Positions 52,879-62,615 are shown, counted from the stretch's first letter. The stretch: 64,000 bases of DNA from Hyphomicrobiales bacterium (GCA_900489925.1 UEHQ01000026.1:96515-160514), one strand, 5' to 3'. The notes: generated by a model not told the origin, from the sequence alone. A program made the numbers and translations.

Positions 52879-54798
52879 TCAGCCCTTCTTCTTCGTGAAT
52901 TTTGGCTTCGGACCGTTGGACGGCTTGCCCTCGAATTTAGGCTTGCCTTCAAATTTCGACTTGCCTTCAAACTTTGGCTTGCCGGACTTCTTCGCCCACG
53001 GCTTGCTGTCACGCCGATCGTCGTTGGGTCCCTGTGCAGGAGCAGTGTCGCTGCGCGGGCCCTTCTTGAAACCATCCTTCGGACGCTCGTCGCGACGGTC
53101 ATCGAAAGTCTTCTTGCCGGCATAGGGCTTCGGCGCGGAAGGCCGGCTGTGGAAGTCCGGCGTGCCGTTCAGCTGAGTGACACGAATGCCGCGCTCGAGA
53201 GCCTTGTTGGGTCCGATTGCCTGCAGGAAGGCATCTGCGCTGTCAGCGGCGATCTCCACGAAGGTTTCGTCCTGCTGCATCTTGATTGCGCCGATCTCGC
53301 GCTTGGTCACGTTGCCGTTGCGGCAAAGCATCGGGATCAGCCAGCGCGGCTCAGCGTTCTGCTTGCGGCCGACGGAAACAGAGAACCAGATGCTGGCGCC
53401 GAAATCGTCGCGCGGGCCTTTCTGGCTGGGCTCGCGTGGCCCCTCGGCGTTGTCGCGGCGCTTGCGACCACGGTCGTCCTGCACTGCCACCTCGATGAGG
53501 TCCTCCGGTGCGGACTGATTGGAACGGTACAGATTGACGAAGGCGTTGGCGAGCTTCTCGGCGCCATGCGTGTCCAGCAGACGCTTGACGAGATCCTCCT
53601 CTTCTTCGCGCGGTGCTTCGGCGAAAATCGGGTCGGCCAGCAGACGCTCTTCATCGCGGCCGATCACCTCTTCCGCCGACGGCGGGCGACCCCAGGCCGC
53701 AGCGATACCGGCGTTGTCGAGCAGCCGCTCGGCCTTGCGACGAGCGTTCAGCGGTACGATCAGGGCGCTGACGCCCTTGCGCCCCGCGCGACCGGTGCGA
53801 CCGCTGCGGTGAAGCAGCGTTTCCGGATTGGTCGGAAGGTCGGCGTGGATCACAAGATCGAGGCCGGGAAGGTCGATGCCGCGGGCGGCAACGTCGGTTG
53901 CAATGCAGACGCGGGCACGGCCATCGCGCATCGCCTGCAGCGCATGGCTGCGCTCGTTCTGCGTCAACTCACCCGACAGGGCGACAACGTTGAAATTGCG
54001 GTTGTGAAAGCGCGCCGTAAGGTGATTGACCGCCGCACGCGTCGAGCAGAACACGATCGCATTACTTGCTTCATAGAAACGCAGAGCATTGATGATCGCG
54101 TTCTCACGGTCACTCGGATGAACGACCAATGCGCGATATTCGATGTCGACGTGCTGCTTCTCTTCGGTGGTCGTGGCGATCCGAACGGCGTTCTTCTGGT
54201 AGCTCTTCGCGAGCTTGGCGATCGCGGCCGGGACGGTTGCCGAAAACATCAGCGTGCGACGATCGTCCGGCGAGGCTTCCAGAATGAACTCCAGATCCTC
54301 GCGGAAGCCGAGGTCGAGCATTTCGTCGGCCTCATCAAGCACGACGGCCTTGAGCGACGACATGTCGAGCGCCCTGCGGCGGATGTGGTCGCAAAGGCGG
54401 CCAGGCGTACCGACGACGATATGCGCTCCACGCTCGAGCGCGCGGCGCTCGCTGCGGATATCCATGCCCCCGACGCAGCTGACGATCACGGCGCCGGTGA
54501 TTTCGTAGAGCCATTCCAGCTCGCGCTTGACCTGCAGCGCCAATTCGCGTGTCGGTGCGATCACGAGTGCCAGCGGCTGTGCCGCCGGCTCGAAGCGATC
54601 CTCGCCATCAAGAAGCGTCGGCGCCAGCGCAAGGCCGAAAGCGACGGTCTTGCCGGAACCGGTCTGAGCCGAAACCAGGGCGTCGGACTCGGCCAAGGCC
54701 GGATCGAGCATGGAATTTTGAACCGGGGTCAGCTCGGTATAACCGCGCTTCACCAACGCCTTGGCGATCGCCGGAACGACGCCGTTGAAATCTGTCAT
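52879..54798 (-). CDS. DEAD-box ATP-dependent RNA helicase with DbpA-type C-terminal domain
   Basis: 639 residues. Motifs in order: Q-motif TPVQNSML, Walker A SAQTGSGKT, APTRELALQ, DEAD (VVLDEADEMLDLG), SAT (LMFSATVP), ATDVAARGIDLPGLDLVIH, HRSGRTGRAG. The C-terminal part contains an RNA-binding domain like that of DbpA/CsdA (GASIWFSVSVGRKQNAEPRWLIPMLCRNG) and a Lys/Gly/Phe-rich tail with repeated KFEGKPKFEGK units. Probably acts in ribosome assembly or cold adaptation. The large antisense frame on the plus strand over it is a shadow. Confidence 0.93.
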   Translation of the reverse strand: MTDFNGVVPAIAKALVKRGYTELTPVQNSMLDPALAESDALVSAQTGSGKTVAFGLALAPTLLDGEDRFEPAAQPLALVIAPTRELALQVKRELEWLYEITGAVIVSCVGGMDIRSERRALERGAHIVVGTPGRLCDHIRRRALDMSSLKAVVLDEADEMLDLGFREDLEFILEASPDDRRTLMFSATVPAAIAKLAKSYQKNAVRIATTTEEKQHVDIEYRALVVHPSDRENAIINALRFYEASNAIVFCSTRAAVNHLTARFHNRNFNVVALSGELTQNERSHALQAMRDGRARVCIATDVAARGIDLPGLDLVIHADLPTNPETLLHRSGRTGRAGRKGVSALIVPLNARRKAERLLDNAGIAAAWGRPPSAEEVIGRDEERLLADPIFAEAPREEEEDLVKRLLDTHGAEKLANAFVNLYRSNQSAPEDLIEVAVQDDRGRKRRDNAEGPREPSQKGPRDDFGASIWFSVSVGRKQNAEPRWLIPMLCRNGNVTKREIGAIKMQQDETFVEIAADSADAFLQAIGPNKALERGIRVTQLNGTPDFHSRPSAPKPYAGKKTFDDRRDERPKDGFKKGPRSDTAPAQGPNDDRRDSKPWAKKSGKPKFEGKSKFEGKPKFEGKPSNGPKPKFTKKKG

Positions 54799-54896
54799 CT
54801 TGTCTGTCTTTCGGAATTTTCACGCGCATATTGCGCTGTGGCCGGAACCAGCCGGCTGAAAAGTTGCGCCGTTCCTACTTGGTCGGCAGGCAAATG

Positions 54897-56756
54897 TCAA
54901 AGCGGATGTCCCTTCCATAGCCAAACATCGACGCTTTCGCTGCGGCCGCGGATCGGCACCTGCGCTGGACCTTCAAGTTGACCGGAGCGCAATGGGGCGC
55001 TGTCGGCGCCTGCCGCGTCCATCAACGTTGCGCTCAGCGCCAGCTCCGCACCGCGCGCGGCCGCCACTTCCATAAGGCGACTGGCGACGTTAACGGTGTC
55101 ACCGGTGGCCGTAATCTGCCGGCGGTTGCCGGTGCCAAGACGCGACGCCACCACCGGCCCGTAATGCGCACCGACCTTAAAACCGATATTGCGACCATCC
55201 AGTATCGGATGTGTCGCAAGCCAGGGACGCATCCGCGCGCACAATTGCACGGCGCAGGCCGCCGCCCGCCCTGCATCATCGCTGGCCGGCTGTGGCAAGC
55301 CAAACAGAATCATGGCGCCATCGCCCATAAAGCTCGTTATGGCGCCGCCGTGTGCGCGCGCTTCCTCATCGACGATCTCGAAGAATCCACTCAGCACGTC
55401 GCGCACATGCGTGACGCCAATGGCCTCGCTCAGACCCGTGAAACCGGACAGGTCGATGAAGACAACGGCAGCGTCCTGGCGAACGGGATGCGCGAGGAAG
55501 CCCGGGTCGCGCGCGAGCCATTCGCCAAGCCCCGGCGCCTCGATCCGTTGCAACAGGTCGCTTTGCGCAGCAAAGTGCGACGCCTGCCGCCTGTCGATCC
55601 AAAGCTCGCCTGCACCGAATAGGAGAAGGGGCGGTAGAGCCGCAGCGATCGGCAACGCTGCGCTGAACCAATAGCCTTCCGCGAAGGCGAGCATGTTGAG
55701 CGCGCCCCAAGCCAGCACGAGGGCGATGATCGTCGCATAGCCGACGGCGCTGCGGCGCCAGGCGAGGAGACTGATCAGCAAGATCGGCAGAGCAACGCAA
55801 ATGATAGCATCAAAGCGGCGAATATTGCCGTCGCGGATGATACTGTCGCCTGCGATCAAATGCGTTGTTGCCGTCGACATCACCTCGACACCTGGCAGAA
55901 CCGGATCGAAGGGTGTCGGGAAGACATCACCACCGCCGGCAACCGTGGAGCCAATAACGACCACCCTGCCCTCGACCGCCTTTGCCTTGAGCTTTCCGTC
56001 AAGTACGTCCATCGCGCTGTAGGTCGGAATGGTGCCCCTCGGCCCGTAGAAAGTGAGCGGCAACCGTTGGCCGGTGTCGGTCGGCAGGTGCCGATCGCCA
56101 AGCGCGAGGCCGCCCGGCACGAAGACGGGATTGATCCCGAGCGCAAGCGACGCGACCCTGAGCGGGAACGATTGATCGACGCGATCCGGCCCGCGCGAAA
56201 TCAGCGGGACGTAGCGCGGTATTCCGGTCTGATCGGTCGCGAGATTGACGATCCCGACTGCCGCGACATCAGAGAAGCGTGTAAGCGGCAAAAGCAGCTG
56301 GTTGGCGACAGGTACCGCAGACAGCGGGTCATTGGCGTCGCTTGTCACCGATTGGGTACTTTCGGGAAAGACGCCTGCGCCCGCGATAACCGCCGGTGTC
56401 TCCTGTAGCGCCAGTGCAAGCGCGGCGTCATCGGCATCAGCGCCGTGATCGACGAGCAGCAAGTCAAGCGCTACAACCATCGGCTTGAGCGACGTGATGG
56501 CGTCAACCACGCGCGCCAATGTGGCCCTGTTCAGCGGATAGCCGTGTGCCGCTGCCGTGCGATCATCGATTGCGACGATGCTGACGATCGGAGGCGGTGT
56601 CCTAGCGCCGATCGCAATGCTCCTGATATCGGTGAGTAAAGCCTCCATGCGGTCGAGAAAGCCCGCATTTCCGCTAAGGTGCAGCGACGCAAGCAGGCTG
56701 CTCCAAAGCAGTGAGAAGACAATGGTGACGGTGACCAGCAGCCGCTTGGCATTCAT
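54897..56756 (-). CDS. CHASE2 sensor adenylate/guanylate cyclase
   Basis: 619 residues: N-terminal TM helix, extracytoplasmic CHASE2 domain (about 40-330; IVSIVAIDDRTAAAHGYPLNRATLARVVDAI, VVVIGSTVAGGGDVFPTPFD), three closely spaced TM helices (about 340-400), and a class III cyclase domain. Metal-binding aspartates lie in VFIDLSGFTGLSEAIG and SFMGDGAMILFG, and the GAHYGPVVASRLG and TVNVASRLMEVA motifs are present. It senses a periplasmic cue and makes cAMP or cGMP; the base preference cannot be read here. It is transcribed right after the FecR-domain gene (6 nt gap). Confidence 0.92.
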   Translation of the reverse strand: MNAKRLLVTVTIVFSLLWSSLLASLHLSGNAGFLDRMEALLTDIRSIAIGARTPPPIVSIVAIDDRTAAAHGYPLNRATLARVVDAITSLKPMVVALDLLLVDHGADADDAALALALQETPAVIAGAGVFPESTQSVTSDANDPLSAVPVANQLLLPLTRFSDVAAVGIVNLATDQTGIPRYVPLISRGPDRVDQSFPLRVASLALGINPVFVPGGLALGDRHLPTDTGQRLPLTFYGPRGTIPTYSAMDVLDGKLKAKAVEGRVVVIGSTVAGGGDVFPTPFDPVLPGVEVMSTATTHLIAGDSIIRDGNIRRFDAIICVALPILLISLLAWRRSAVGYATIIALVLAWGALNMLAFAEGYWFSAALPIAAALPPLLLFGAGELWIDRRQASHFAAQSDLLQRIEAPGLGEWLARDPGFLAHPVRQDAAVVFIDLSGFTGLSEAIGVTHVRDVLSGFFEIVDEEARAHGGAITSFMGDGAMILFGLPQPASDDAGRAAACAVQLCARMRPWLATHPILDGRNIGFKVGAHYGPVVASRLGTGNRRQITATGDTVNVASRLMEVAAARGAELALSATLMDAAGADSAPLRSGQLEGPAQVPIRGRSESVDVWLWKGHPL

Positions 56757-56762
56757 TGGGAA

Positions 56763-57296
56763 TTACTGGCCAACGCGCGCGAGCAAGGCCGCCGATCGTG
56801 CCGGCGGCCAGCGGCGGACAGTCAGCGGACCGCTACCGGAGGAGACGTCTACGCCCTCGCCGACCGAGAGCACGACGGAGGCGCGCGATGCGGGACGAGC
56901 AACGGCGACACGCCCTCGCACGACCAAAACAGATGTCGTCCCATTCTTGACGTCAACCGCCCATCGCGTTCCGCGGACGGCGGCAATGGCTTGCGGCGTC
57001 ATGACCTCGAAACCGTTCGGGCGCTTCCGGCGATCGACGTCGACGAGAACCGCCTTGCTGCGGAGTGACAGCGCATCTACGCGGCCATCGCGGTCACGGT
57101 CGACCAAGTTGAAACGCGCACCAAGCTCAGCGGTGACGACGACGCCATCCGGGCAGCGGATGACCTGTCGGGGCGGGCCTGCGATGCGTTGCACGGTGCA
57201 ACCGCCCTGCTGTGCCAGAGCGACATCGGGTGCGGCGACGTAGATGGCGCAAAGGCTGGCCAAAAGCCCCAGCAGGATAGTCAAGAATACGCGCAT
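56763..57296 (-). CDS. FecR-domain periplasmic protein
   Basis: 177 residues: signal peptide (VFLTILLGLLASLCAIYVAAPDVALAQ), then a FecR-type beta domain (FEVMTPQAIAAVRGTRWAVDVKNGTTSVLVVRGRVAVARP). FecR proteins normally pair with sigma factors or sit beside CHASE2 cyclases; here the cyclase follows 6 nt later, so this is likely its periplasmic partner. It is shorter than TonB-linked FecR (~300) and lacks a cytoplasmic anti-sigma part. ATG 57296 has GGGAG 6 nt upstream. Confidence 0.85.
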   Translation of the reverse strand: MRVFLTILLGLLASLCAIYVAAPDVALAQQGGCTVQRIAGPPRQVIRCPDGVVVTAELGARFNLVDRDRDGRVDALSLRSKAVLVDVDRRKRPNGFEVMTPQAIAAVRGTRWAVDVKNGTTSVLVVRGRVAVARPASRASVVLSVGEGVDVSSGSGPLTVRRWPPARSAALLARVGQ

Positions 57297-57589
57297 ACCC
57301 GTCTCCCCTACCATGTGCACTCAGACGCTCGTCTGCATGACACTATCTGCCAGAGATGAGCTGATGAAAATCGATATTTTGCCGTGTTGGCGTAACCGCC
57401 TTGATGGCGACCTCGCACTCTATCCGTGTGTGGCGATAGCGCCTGCCGCAGGCTGCCAACGCCACCAAGGGTAGCAACAAATGAAGATTGCAACATTGAT
57501 TAATATTTAGCGAAAACTTTACACACCACCCTTAGATTTCGCCCGGCGTGCAATCGGGTGCGCCGGAACGATTATCGGGGGCTTTATCT

Positions 57590-59290
57590 ATGGTCGGGAT
57601 TCTATCAGGCATCGGTTCGTCTGCCGTACTGGAAGCGCTCAACAAGTCGCAGGCCATCATTGAATTCGACCTCACCGGCAAGATCCTGACTGCGAACGAG
57701 AACTTCTGCAAAGCCGTTGGCTACCAGTTGAGCGAGATCATCGGGAAACATCACCGGATCTTTGTTGATCCCGCCGAGGCAGCCACGAAGGCCTATGCCG
57801 ATTTCTGGACGAATCTCGGCGCTGGCCAGTTCGACCAGGGCCAGTACAAGCGCATCGCCAAGGGCGGACGGGAAATCTGGATCGAGGCCAGCTACAACCC
57901 GATCTTCCGTGGCAAGAAACCGGTCAAGGTCGTGAAATTTGCAACCGACATCACGGCTGCCAAGAAGCAAAGCGCCGAAGATCGCGGAAAGCTGGATGCC
58001 CTCTCACGCGCCCAGGCGATCATCGAATTCACGCCGACAGGTGAAATCATCACCGCTAACGAGAATTTCCTGGCGACGCTCGGCTACTCCCTGAACGAGA
58101 TCGTCGGCAAGCACCATTCGATGTTCTGCGAGAGCGATTATGCGAGCACGCCTGACTATCGGAAATTCTGGCGTGATCTTGGTGCCGGCACATTCGCAAG
58201 CGACCAATTCAAACGCGTGGCCAAGGGCGGTCGGGCCGTCTACATCCAAGCGTCCTACAATCCCATTCTCGACGACGCCGGTCGTGTGTTCAAGGTCGTC
58301 AAGTTCGCCACTGACGTGACCGATCGCATGAAGGTCGTCAACGACCTCGGCGCCGGGCTCGCGCGCCTCTCGGAGTGCAATATCCGCCAGACGATCGACG
58401 AGCCTTTCGCCGGCGAGTTCGAGGTCCTTCGCCGGGACTTCAACACGTCGATCGGGGCGTTCCAGGAAACACTGGCCAAGGTGCTGGGTCAGACCAATGT
58501 GCTGAACGGCAATAGCCAGGAGATGCGCCACGCGGCCGAACAGCTCTCCGAGCGGACCAAGGAACAGGCGACCTCGCTGGAAGAGACCTCAGCGGCTCTC
58601 GAAGTGGTGACGGCAACGGTGAAATCGTCGACGCAGAACACGCAGGAAACCCGCAAGCTCGTACAGAGTGCCATGGCATCCGCATCGGCTTCGGCCAATG
58701 TCGTGCGCGAAACGATCACCGCAATGCAGCGCATCGCTTCTGCGTCCAAGGAGATCGGGCAGATCATCGGCGTCATCGACGAGATCGCGTTCCAGACCAA
58801 CCTGCTGGCGCTCAACGCCGGCGTGGAGGCAGCCCGCGCCGGTGAAGCCGGCAAGGGCTTTGCCGTCGTAGCGCAGGAAGTTCGCGAGCTTGCGCAGCGT
58901 TCGGCCAAGGCCGCCAAGGAAATCAAGGGCCTGATCCAGAACTCCGGCAAGGAAGTTGACGAAGGCGTTCGCCTTGTCGATGCAACCGGCTCGGCGCTGA
59001 ACGAGATCGAAACCTTCGTTGCGTCGATCGATGCGAATACCAGCGCGCTCGCCACTGCTGCCGCGGAGCAGTCCACTGGCCTCTCAGAGATCAACAATGC
59101 CGTTTCGCAGATCGATCGCATGACCCGGCAGAACGCCGAAATGGTGAAGCGAACGACCGGCATCAGCGCCGAGCTGGCAGCCGGCGCGGCAACCCTTGCC
59201 GAACTCGTCAACCACTTCAAGCTGAACAGACGCGCCGCCATCCGCGAGCCAAGCGCGCCCGCCGCACGGCGTCCGCAGCAGGCCGCATAA
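57590..59290 (+). CDS. Soluble methyl-accepting chemotaxis protein with two PAS domains
   Basis: 566 residues and no transmembrane helix. Two PAS domains (about 25-135 and 145-255) share the same layout: IIEFDLTGKILTANENFCKAVGYQLSEIIGKHH and IIEFTPTGEIITANENFLATLGYSLNEIVGKHH. A linker and the MCP signalling domain follow, with the conserved hairpin tip IDEIAFQTNLLALNAGVEAARAGEAGKGFAVVAQEVRELAQRSA. It should sense a cytoplasmic cue (energy, redox or metabolite) and feed the CheA-CheW complex. The internal repeat suggests a duplicated PAS. ATG 57590 is preceded by GGGGG. A strong terminator follows. Confidence 0.9.
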   Translation: MVGILSGIGSSAVLEALNKSQAIIEFDLTGKILTANENFCKAVGYQLSEIIGKHHRIFVDPAEAATKAYADFWTNLGAGQFDQGQYKRIAKGGREIWIEASYNPIFRGKKPVKVVKFATDITAAKKQSAEDRGKLDALSRAQAIIEFTPTGEIITANENFLATLGYSLNEIVGKHHSMFCESDYASTPDYRKFWRDLGAGTFASDQFKRVAKGGRAVYIQASYNPILDDAGRVFKVVKFATDVTDRMKVVNDLGAGLARLSECNIRQTIDEPFAGEFEVLRRDFNTSIGAFQETLAKVLGQTNVLNGNSQEMRHAAEQLSERTKEQATSLEETSAALEVVTATVKSSTQNTQETRKLVQSAMASASASANVVRETITAMQRIASASKEIGQIIGVIDEIAFQTNLLALNAGVEAARAGEAGKGFAVVAQEVRELAQRSAKAAKEIKGLIQNSGKEVDEGVRLVDATGSALNEIETFVASIDANTSALATAAAEQSTGLSEINNAVSQIDRMTRQNAEMVKRTTGISAELAAGAATLAELVNHFKLNRRAAIREPSAPAARRPQQAA

Positions 59291-59314
59291 GGCCAGAAAA
59301 TCAGCACCCAAAAC

Positions 59315-59350
59315 AAAGCCGCCTGCACCAACGATGCAGGCGGCTTTTTC
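59315..59350. terminator. Rho-independent terminator between the chemoreceptor and pyrG
   Basis: GCCGCCTGCA pairs with TGCAGGCGGC around a short loop and is followed by TTTTTC. It has A3 upstream on the other side, so it may also end the convergent pyrG transcript. Confidence 0.88.
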
Positions 59351-59394
59351 TATCCAGCCAGTGTTTTGTTCAAAAAAGCGGTCGGCCGCCCTGC

Positions 59395-61023
59395 TTAGAC
59401 CAGACGGCTCTGCTCGGTCGCGGCTTCGATGAAGCTTGCGAAAAGCGGATGCGGATCGAGCGGACGGCTCTTCAGTTCCGGATGGTACTGGACGCCGATG
59501 AACCACGGATGATCCGGATACTCGACCGTCTCAGGCAGAACGCCATCCGGCGACATGCCGGAGAAGACCAGGCCGCAGTTCTCCAGCCGATCCTTGTAGT
59601 CGACGTTGACTTCGTAGCGGTGGCGGTGACGCTCGGAGATATCGGTCGAGCCGTAGATATCCGAGATCTTGGTGCCTTTCTTCAGGGCTGCCTTGTAAGC
59701 GCCGAGACGCATCGTGCCGCCGAGGTCGCCTGCAGCGTTGCGCTTCTGCAGCTCGTTGCCCTTGACCCACTCGGTCATGAGGCCGACGACCGGCTCCTTG
59801 GTCGGGCCGAACTCCGTCGAGGACGCATGCTCGACGCCAGCCAGATTGCGGGCTGCTTCGATCACCGCCATCTGCATGCCGAAGCAGATGCCGAAATAGG
59901 GAACCTTGCGCTCGCGGGCGAAGCGTGCCGCATGGATCTTGCCTTCGGAACCGCGCTCGCCGAAACCGCCAGGAACCAGGATCCCGTGTACCTTTTCAAG
60001 GTACGGCGCCGGGTCTTCCTTTTCGAAGACTTCCGATTCGATCCACTCGAGGTTGACCTTGACGCGATTGGCAATGCCACCGTGGTGCAGCGCTTCGATC
60101 AGCGACTTGTAGGCATCCTTGAGGCCCGTGTACTTGCCGACGATCGCGATCGTCACTTCGCCTTCCGGGGTGCGGATGCGATTGCAGACGTCTTCCCAGG
60201 AATCAAGGCGCGGCTTCGGAGCCGGCTCGATGCCGAAGGCGGCCAGAACTTCGTTGTCGAGGCCTTCCTTGTGGTAGGCAATCGGCACGTCGTAGATGTT
60301 GCCGACGTCGAGCGCCTGAATGACGGCCGACGGACGGACGTTGCAGAACAGCGACAGCTTGCGGCGTTCCGCTTCCGGAATTTCGCGATCGGCGCGCACC
60401 AGCAGGATATCGGGATGGATGCCGAGCGCCTGCAGTTCCTTGACGGAATGCTGCGTCGGCTTGGTCTTCAATTCCCCGGCCGCCGGAATGTAGGGCATCA
60501 GCGTCAGGTGGACGTAGATCGCGGTGCCGCGCGGCAGGTCGTTGCCGAGCTGGCGGATCGCTTCCATGAACGGCATCGCTTCGATATCGCCGACCGTGCC
60601 GCCGATTTCGCAAATGACGAAGTCGTAGTCGTCGTTGCCTTCGGTAACGAAGTCCTTGATCTCGTTGGTGACGTGCGGGATGACCTGCACCGTCGCGCCG
60701 AGGTAGTCGCCGCGGCGTTCCTTGTCGATGATGTTCTTGTAGATGCGGCCGGTCGTGATGTTGTCCGTCTTGGTCGCGGAACGCCCCGTGAAGCGTTCGT
60801 AGTGACCGAGATCGAGATCGGTTTCGGCACCGTCGTCGGTGACGAAGACTTCGCCGTGCTGGGTCGGGCTCATAGTGCCCGGATCCACGTTCAAATAGGG
60901 GTCAAGTTTGCGTAGCCGCACCCGATAACCGCGGGCCTGCAGCAACGCTCCGAGAGCCGCGGCCGCAATTCCTTTACCGAGAGAGGAAACCACGCCGCCA
61001 GTGATGAATACGTATCGCGCCAT
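59395..61023 (-). CDS. pyrG: CTP synthase
   Basis: 542 residues, start ATG 61023 (MARYVFITGGVVSSLGKGIA); the longer frame to 61059 is not the usual N-terminus. The synthetase half has MSPTQHGEVFVTDDGAETDLDLGHYERF; the glutamine amidotransferase half has the Cys nucleophile in FGICFGMQ and the His/Glu of YHPE. Converts UTP to CTP with ATP and glutamine. Next to secG and tpiA in an order conserved in alphaproteobacteria. Confidence 0.97.
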   Translation of the reverse strand: MARYVFITGGVVSSLGKGIAAAALGALLQARGYRVRLRKLDPYLNVDPGTMSPTQHGEVFVTDDGAETDLDLGHYERFTGRSATKTDNITTGRIYKNIIDKERRGDYLGATVQVIPHVTNEIKDFVTEGNDDYDFVICEIGGTVGDIEAMPFMEAIRQLGNDLPRGTAIYVHLTLMPYIPAAGELKTKPTQHSVKELQALGIHPDILLVRADREIPEAERRKLSLFCNVRPSAVIQALDVGNIYDVPIAYHKEGLDNEVLAAFGIEPAPKPRLDSWEDVCNRIRTPEGEVTIAIVGKYTGLKDAYKSLIEALHHGGIANRVKVNLEWIESEVFEKEDPAPYLEKVHGILVPGGFGERGSEGKIHAARFARERKVPYFGICFGMQMAVIEAARNLAGVEHASSTEFGPTKEPVVGLMTEWVKGNELQKRNAAGDLGGTMRLGAYKAALKKGTKISDIYGSTDISERHRHRYEVNVDYKDRLENCGLVFSGMSPDGVLPETVEYPDHPWFIGVQYHPELKSRPLDPHPLFASFIEAATEQSRLV

Positions 61024-61110
61024 GGGAGTCACCGGATACCTTTTCAAAAACGATTCCACCAGCCCAAAAATTCATTTCCTGAATTTTTGGTGCCAGCGTG
61101 AAATCTGAAC

Positions 61111-61143
61111 AAAAGAAAACCGGCAGACCCAGGGGCCTGCCGG
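61111..61143 (-). terminator. Rho-independent terminator after secG
   Basis: On the minus strand CCGGCAG pairs with CTGCCGG around a 10-nt loop and runs into TTTTCTTTT. It separates secG from pyrG. Confidence 0.85.
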
Positions 61144-61163
61144 CGGTTTATCTCTTCTGCCGC

Positions 61164-61730
61164 TTACTGTCCGCTTGGGGCAGTCGCGGGTGTCTGCGCC
61201 GGAGCAGCGGGCGTGGTCGCCTGCGGAGCTGCCGGAGCGGTCTGAGTAGCAGGTGCAGCAGGAGCCGTCGCCGCAGGCGCGGTTTCGGCAGCCGGTGCTG
61301 CGGGAGCAGTTGCAGCAGGCGCTGCCGGAGCGGTCACGGCTGGTGCAGCAGCCGCCGGAGCAGCCTCACCACCGGTCGGAACGCCGTTGCCTGCCGGGGC
61401 TGCTGGTGCTGCCGGAGCGGCTGCGCCGTTCTGGCCGCCGAGAGAATCGAGAATGCCCTTGCCCTGGCCGCTGGTTGCCGGGATCCGGTTCAGAATATCC
61501 GTCGGACGAGCTTCGTAGCGGTTCAGTATGCCGAGACCGAGCGACGTGATGAAAAACAACGTCGCGAGGATTGCGGTCGTACGGGTCAGCGCATTGGCCG
61601 TGCCGCGTGCGGACATGAAGCCCGAACCGCCGCCGATGCCGAGACCGCCGCCTTCCGAACGCTGGATAAGCACGACGCCGACAAGCGCCAGCACGATCAT
61701 GAGATGAATGACAATCAATACGGTCTGCAT
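61164..61730 (-). CDS. secG: SecG preprotein translocase subunit with a long Ala/Pro-rich tail
   Basis: 188 residues. The first ~80 are ordinary SecG: two TM helices (TVLIVIHLMIVLALVGVVLIQ and AILATLFFITSLGLGIL) and the GGGLGIGGGSGFMSARGTANALTR loop. After residue ~85 there are about 100 residues made almost only of Ala, Pro, Thr and Gln (many AAPA and TAPAAPA repeats). E. coli SecG has 110 residues with no such tail. Rhizobial SecG proteins commonly carry a shorter extension; this one is long. Start ATG 61730. Confidence 0.93.
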   Translation of the reverse strand: MQTVLIVIHLMIVLALVGVVLIQRSEGGGLGIGGGSGFMSARGTANALTRTTAILATLFFITSLGLGILNRYEARPTDILNRIPATSGQGKGILDSLGGQNGAAAPAAPAAPAGNGVPTGGEAAPAAAAPAVTAPAAPAATAPAAPAAETAPAATAPAAPATQTAPAAPQATTPAAPAQTPATAPSGQ

Positions 61731-61835
61731 GGGTCCAGTCCTGCCCACGCATAGCGGGCATAAAGTAAAATTCTGGCGCTCTTTACATGAGGTAATCCGC
61801 TATTCCAAGCCCTTCGGCCCGGAATATACACGGCT

Positions 61836-62615
61836 CTAAGCAAGCAACGCTTCGTATGCGCCGTAGATGGCGAGGAAATCCGTGGCTTTCAAGCTCGCGC
61901 CGCCGATCAACGCACCATCGACATTGGCGACGCCCATCAGCTCCCTGGCGTTACCCGGCTTGACCGAGCCACCATAAAGGATGCGGATCTTCTTGCCGTT
62001 GTCGCCGAAGCGGGCGACGAGCTCGGAGCGCATGAAGGCATGTGCCTTCTCCACGTCTTCCACAGTCGGCGTCAGGCCGGTGCCGATCGCCCAAACAGGT
62101 TCGTAGGCAATCACGGTGTTTTCGGGCGTTGCGGTCTCAGGCACGGAGGCCGAAAGCTGGCGCTTGATGATATCGAGCGTCTGACCGGCCTTGCGCTCGT
62201 CGGCAGTCTCGCCGAGGCAGATGATGGCGGTGAGTTCGGCGGCAAACGCGGCCTCGGCCTTAGCACGAACGAGATGGTCCGTCTCGGCATGGTCGGTGCG
62301 GCGCTCGGAGTGGCCGACGATGACGTAGGTTCCGAAGCAATCGGCGATCATTTCGGCGGAGATGTCACCGGTATGGGCGCCCGACGGGTTCTGGTGGCAA
62401 TCCTGCGCGCCGATCGCAAGCGGGCTATCCGTGCAGAGCGCGGTCGCCACGTAGAGAAGGGTTGCAGGAGGGCAAATCAGCGCTTCCACCTTCGCGGAGA
62501 GTGGGCCTTGAACACCCTCGGCGATCGCCTTGATCTGATCGAGGGAGGCACGCGTGCCGTTCATTTTCCAGTTTCCCGCCACCAGTGGGCGTACGTCAGG
62601 GGTCATGCCAGCCAT
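61836..62615 (-). CDS. tpiA: Triosephosphate isomerase
   Basis: 259 residues. VAGNWKMNGTRASL with the catalytic Lys, VGHSERR with the catalytic His, AYEPVWAIGTG with the catalytic Glu, and the phosphate-binding YGGSVKPGNARELM. Interconverts DHAP and glyceraldehyde-3-phosphate. Start at 62615 or the second ATG at 62606 (MTPDVRPLV). It has its own upstream region and precedes secG by about 100 bp. Confidence 0.97.
   Translation of the reverse strand: MAGMTPDVRPLVAGNWKMNGTRASLDQIKAIAEGVQGPLSAKVEALICPPATLLYVATALCTDSPLAIGAQDCHQNPSGAHTGDISAEMIADCFGTYVIVGHSERRTDHAETDHLVRAKAEAAFAAELTAIICLGETADERKAGQTLDIIKRQLSASVPETATPENTVIAYEPVWAIGTGLTPTVEDVEKAHAFMRSELVARFGDNGKKIRILYGGSVKPGNARELMGVANVDGALIGGASLKATDFLAIYGAYEALLA

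Noticed and set aside
52372..54981. 869-residue plus-strand open frame
   Set aside because: It is antisense to the DEAD-box helicase and GNAT genes; composition is Arg/Ala/Leu-rich without motifs and high GC keeps the frame open.
59449..60915. 488-residue plus-strand open frame over pyrG
   Set aside because: Antisense to CTP synthase, whose motifs are complete.
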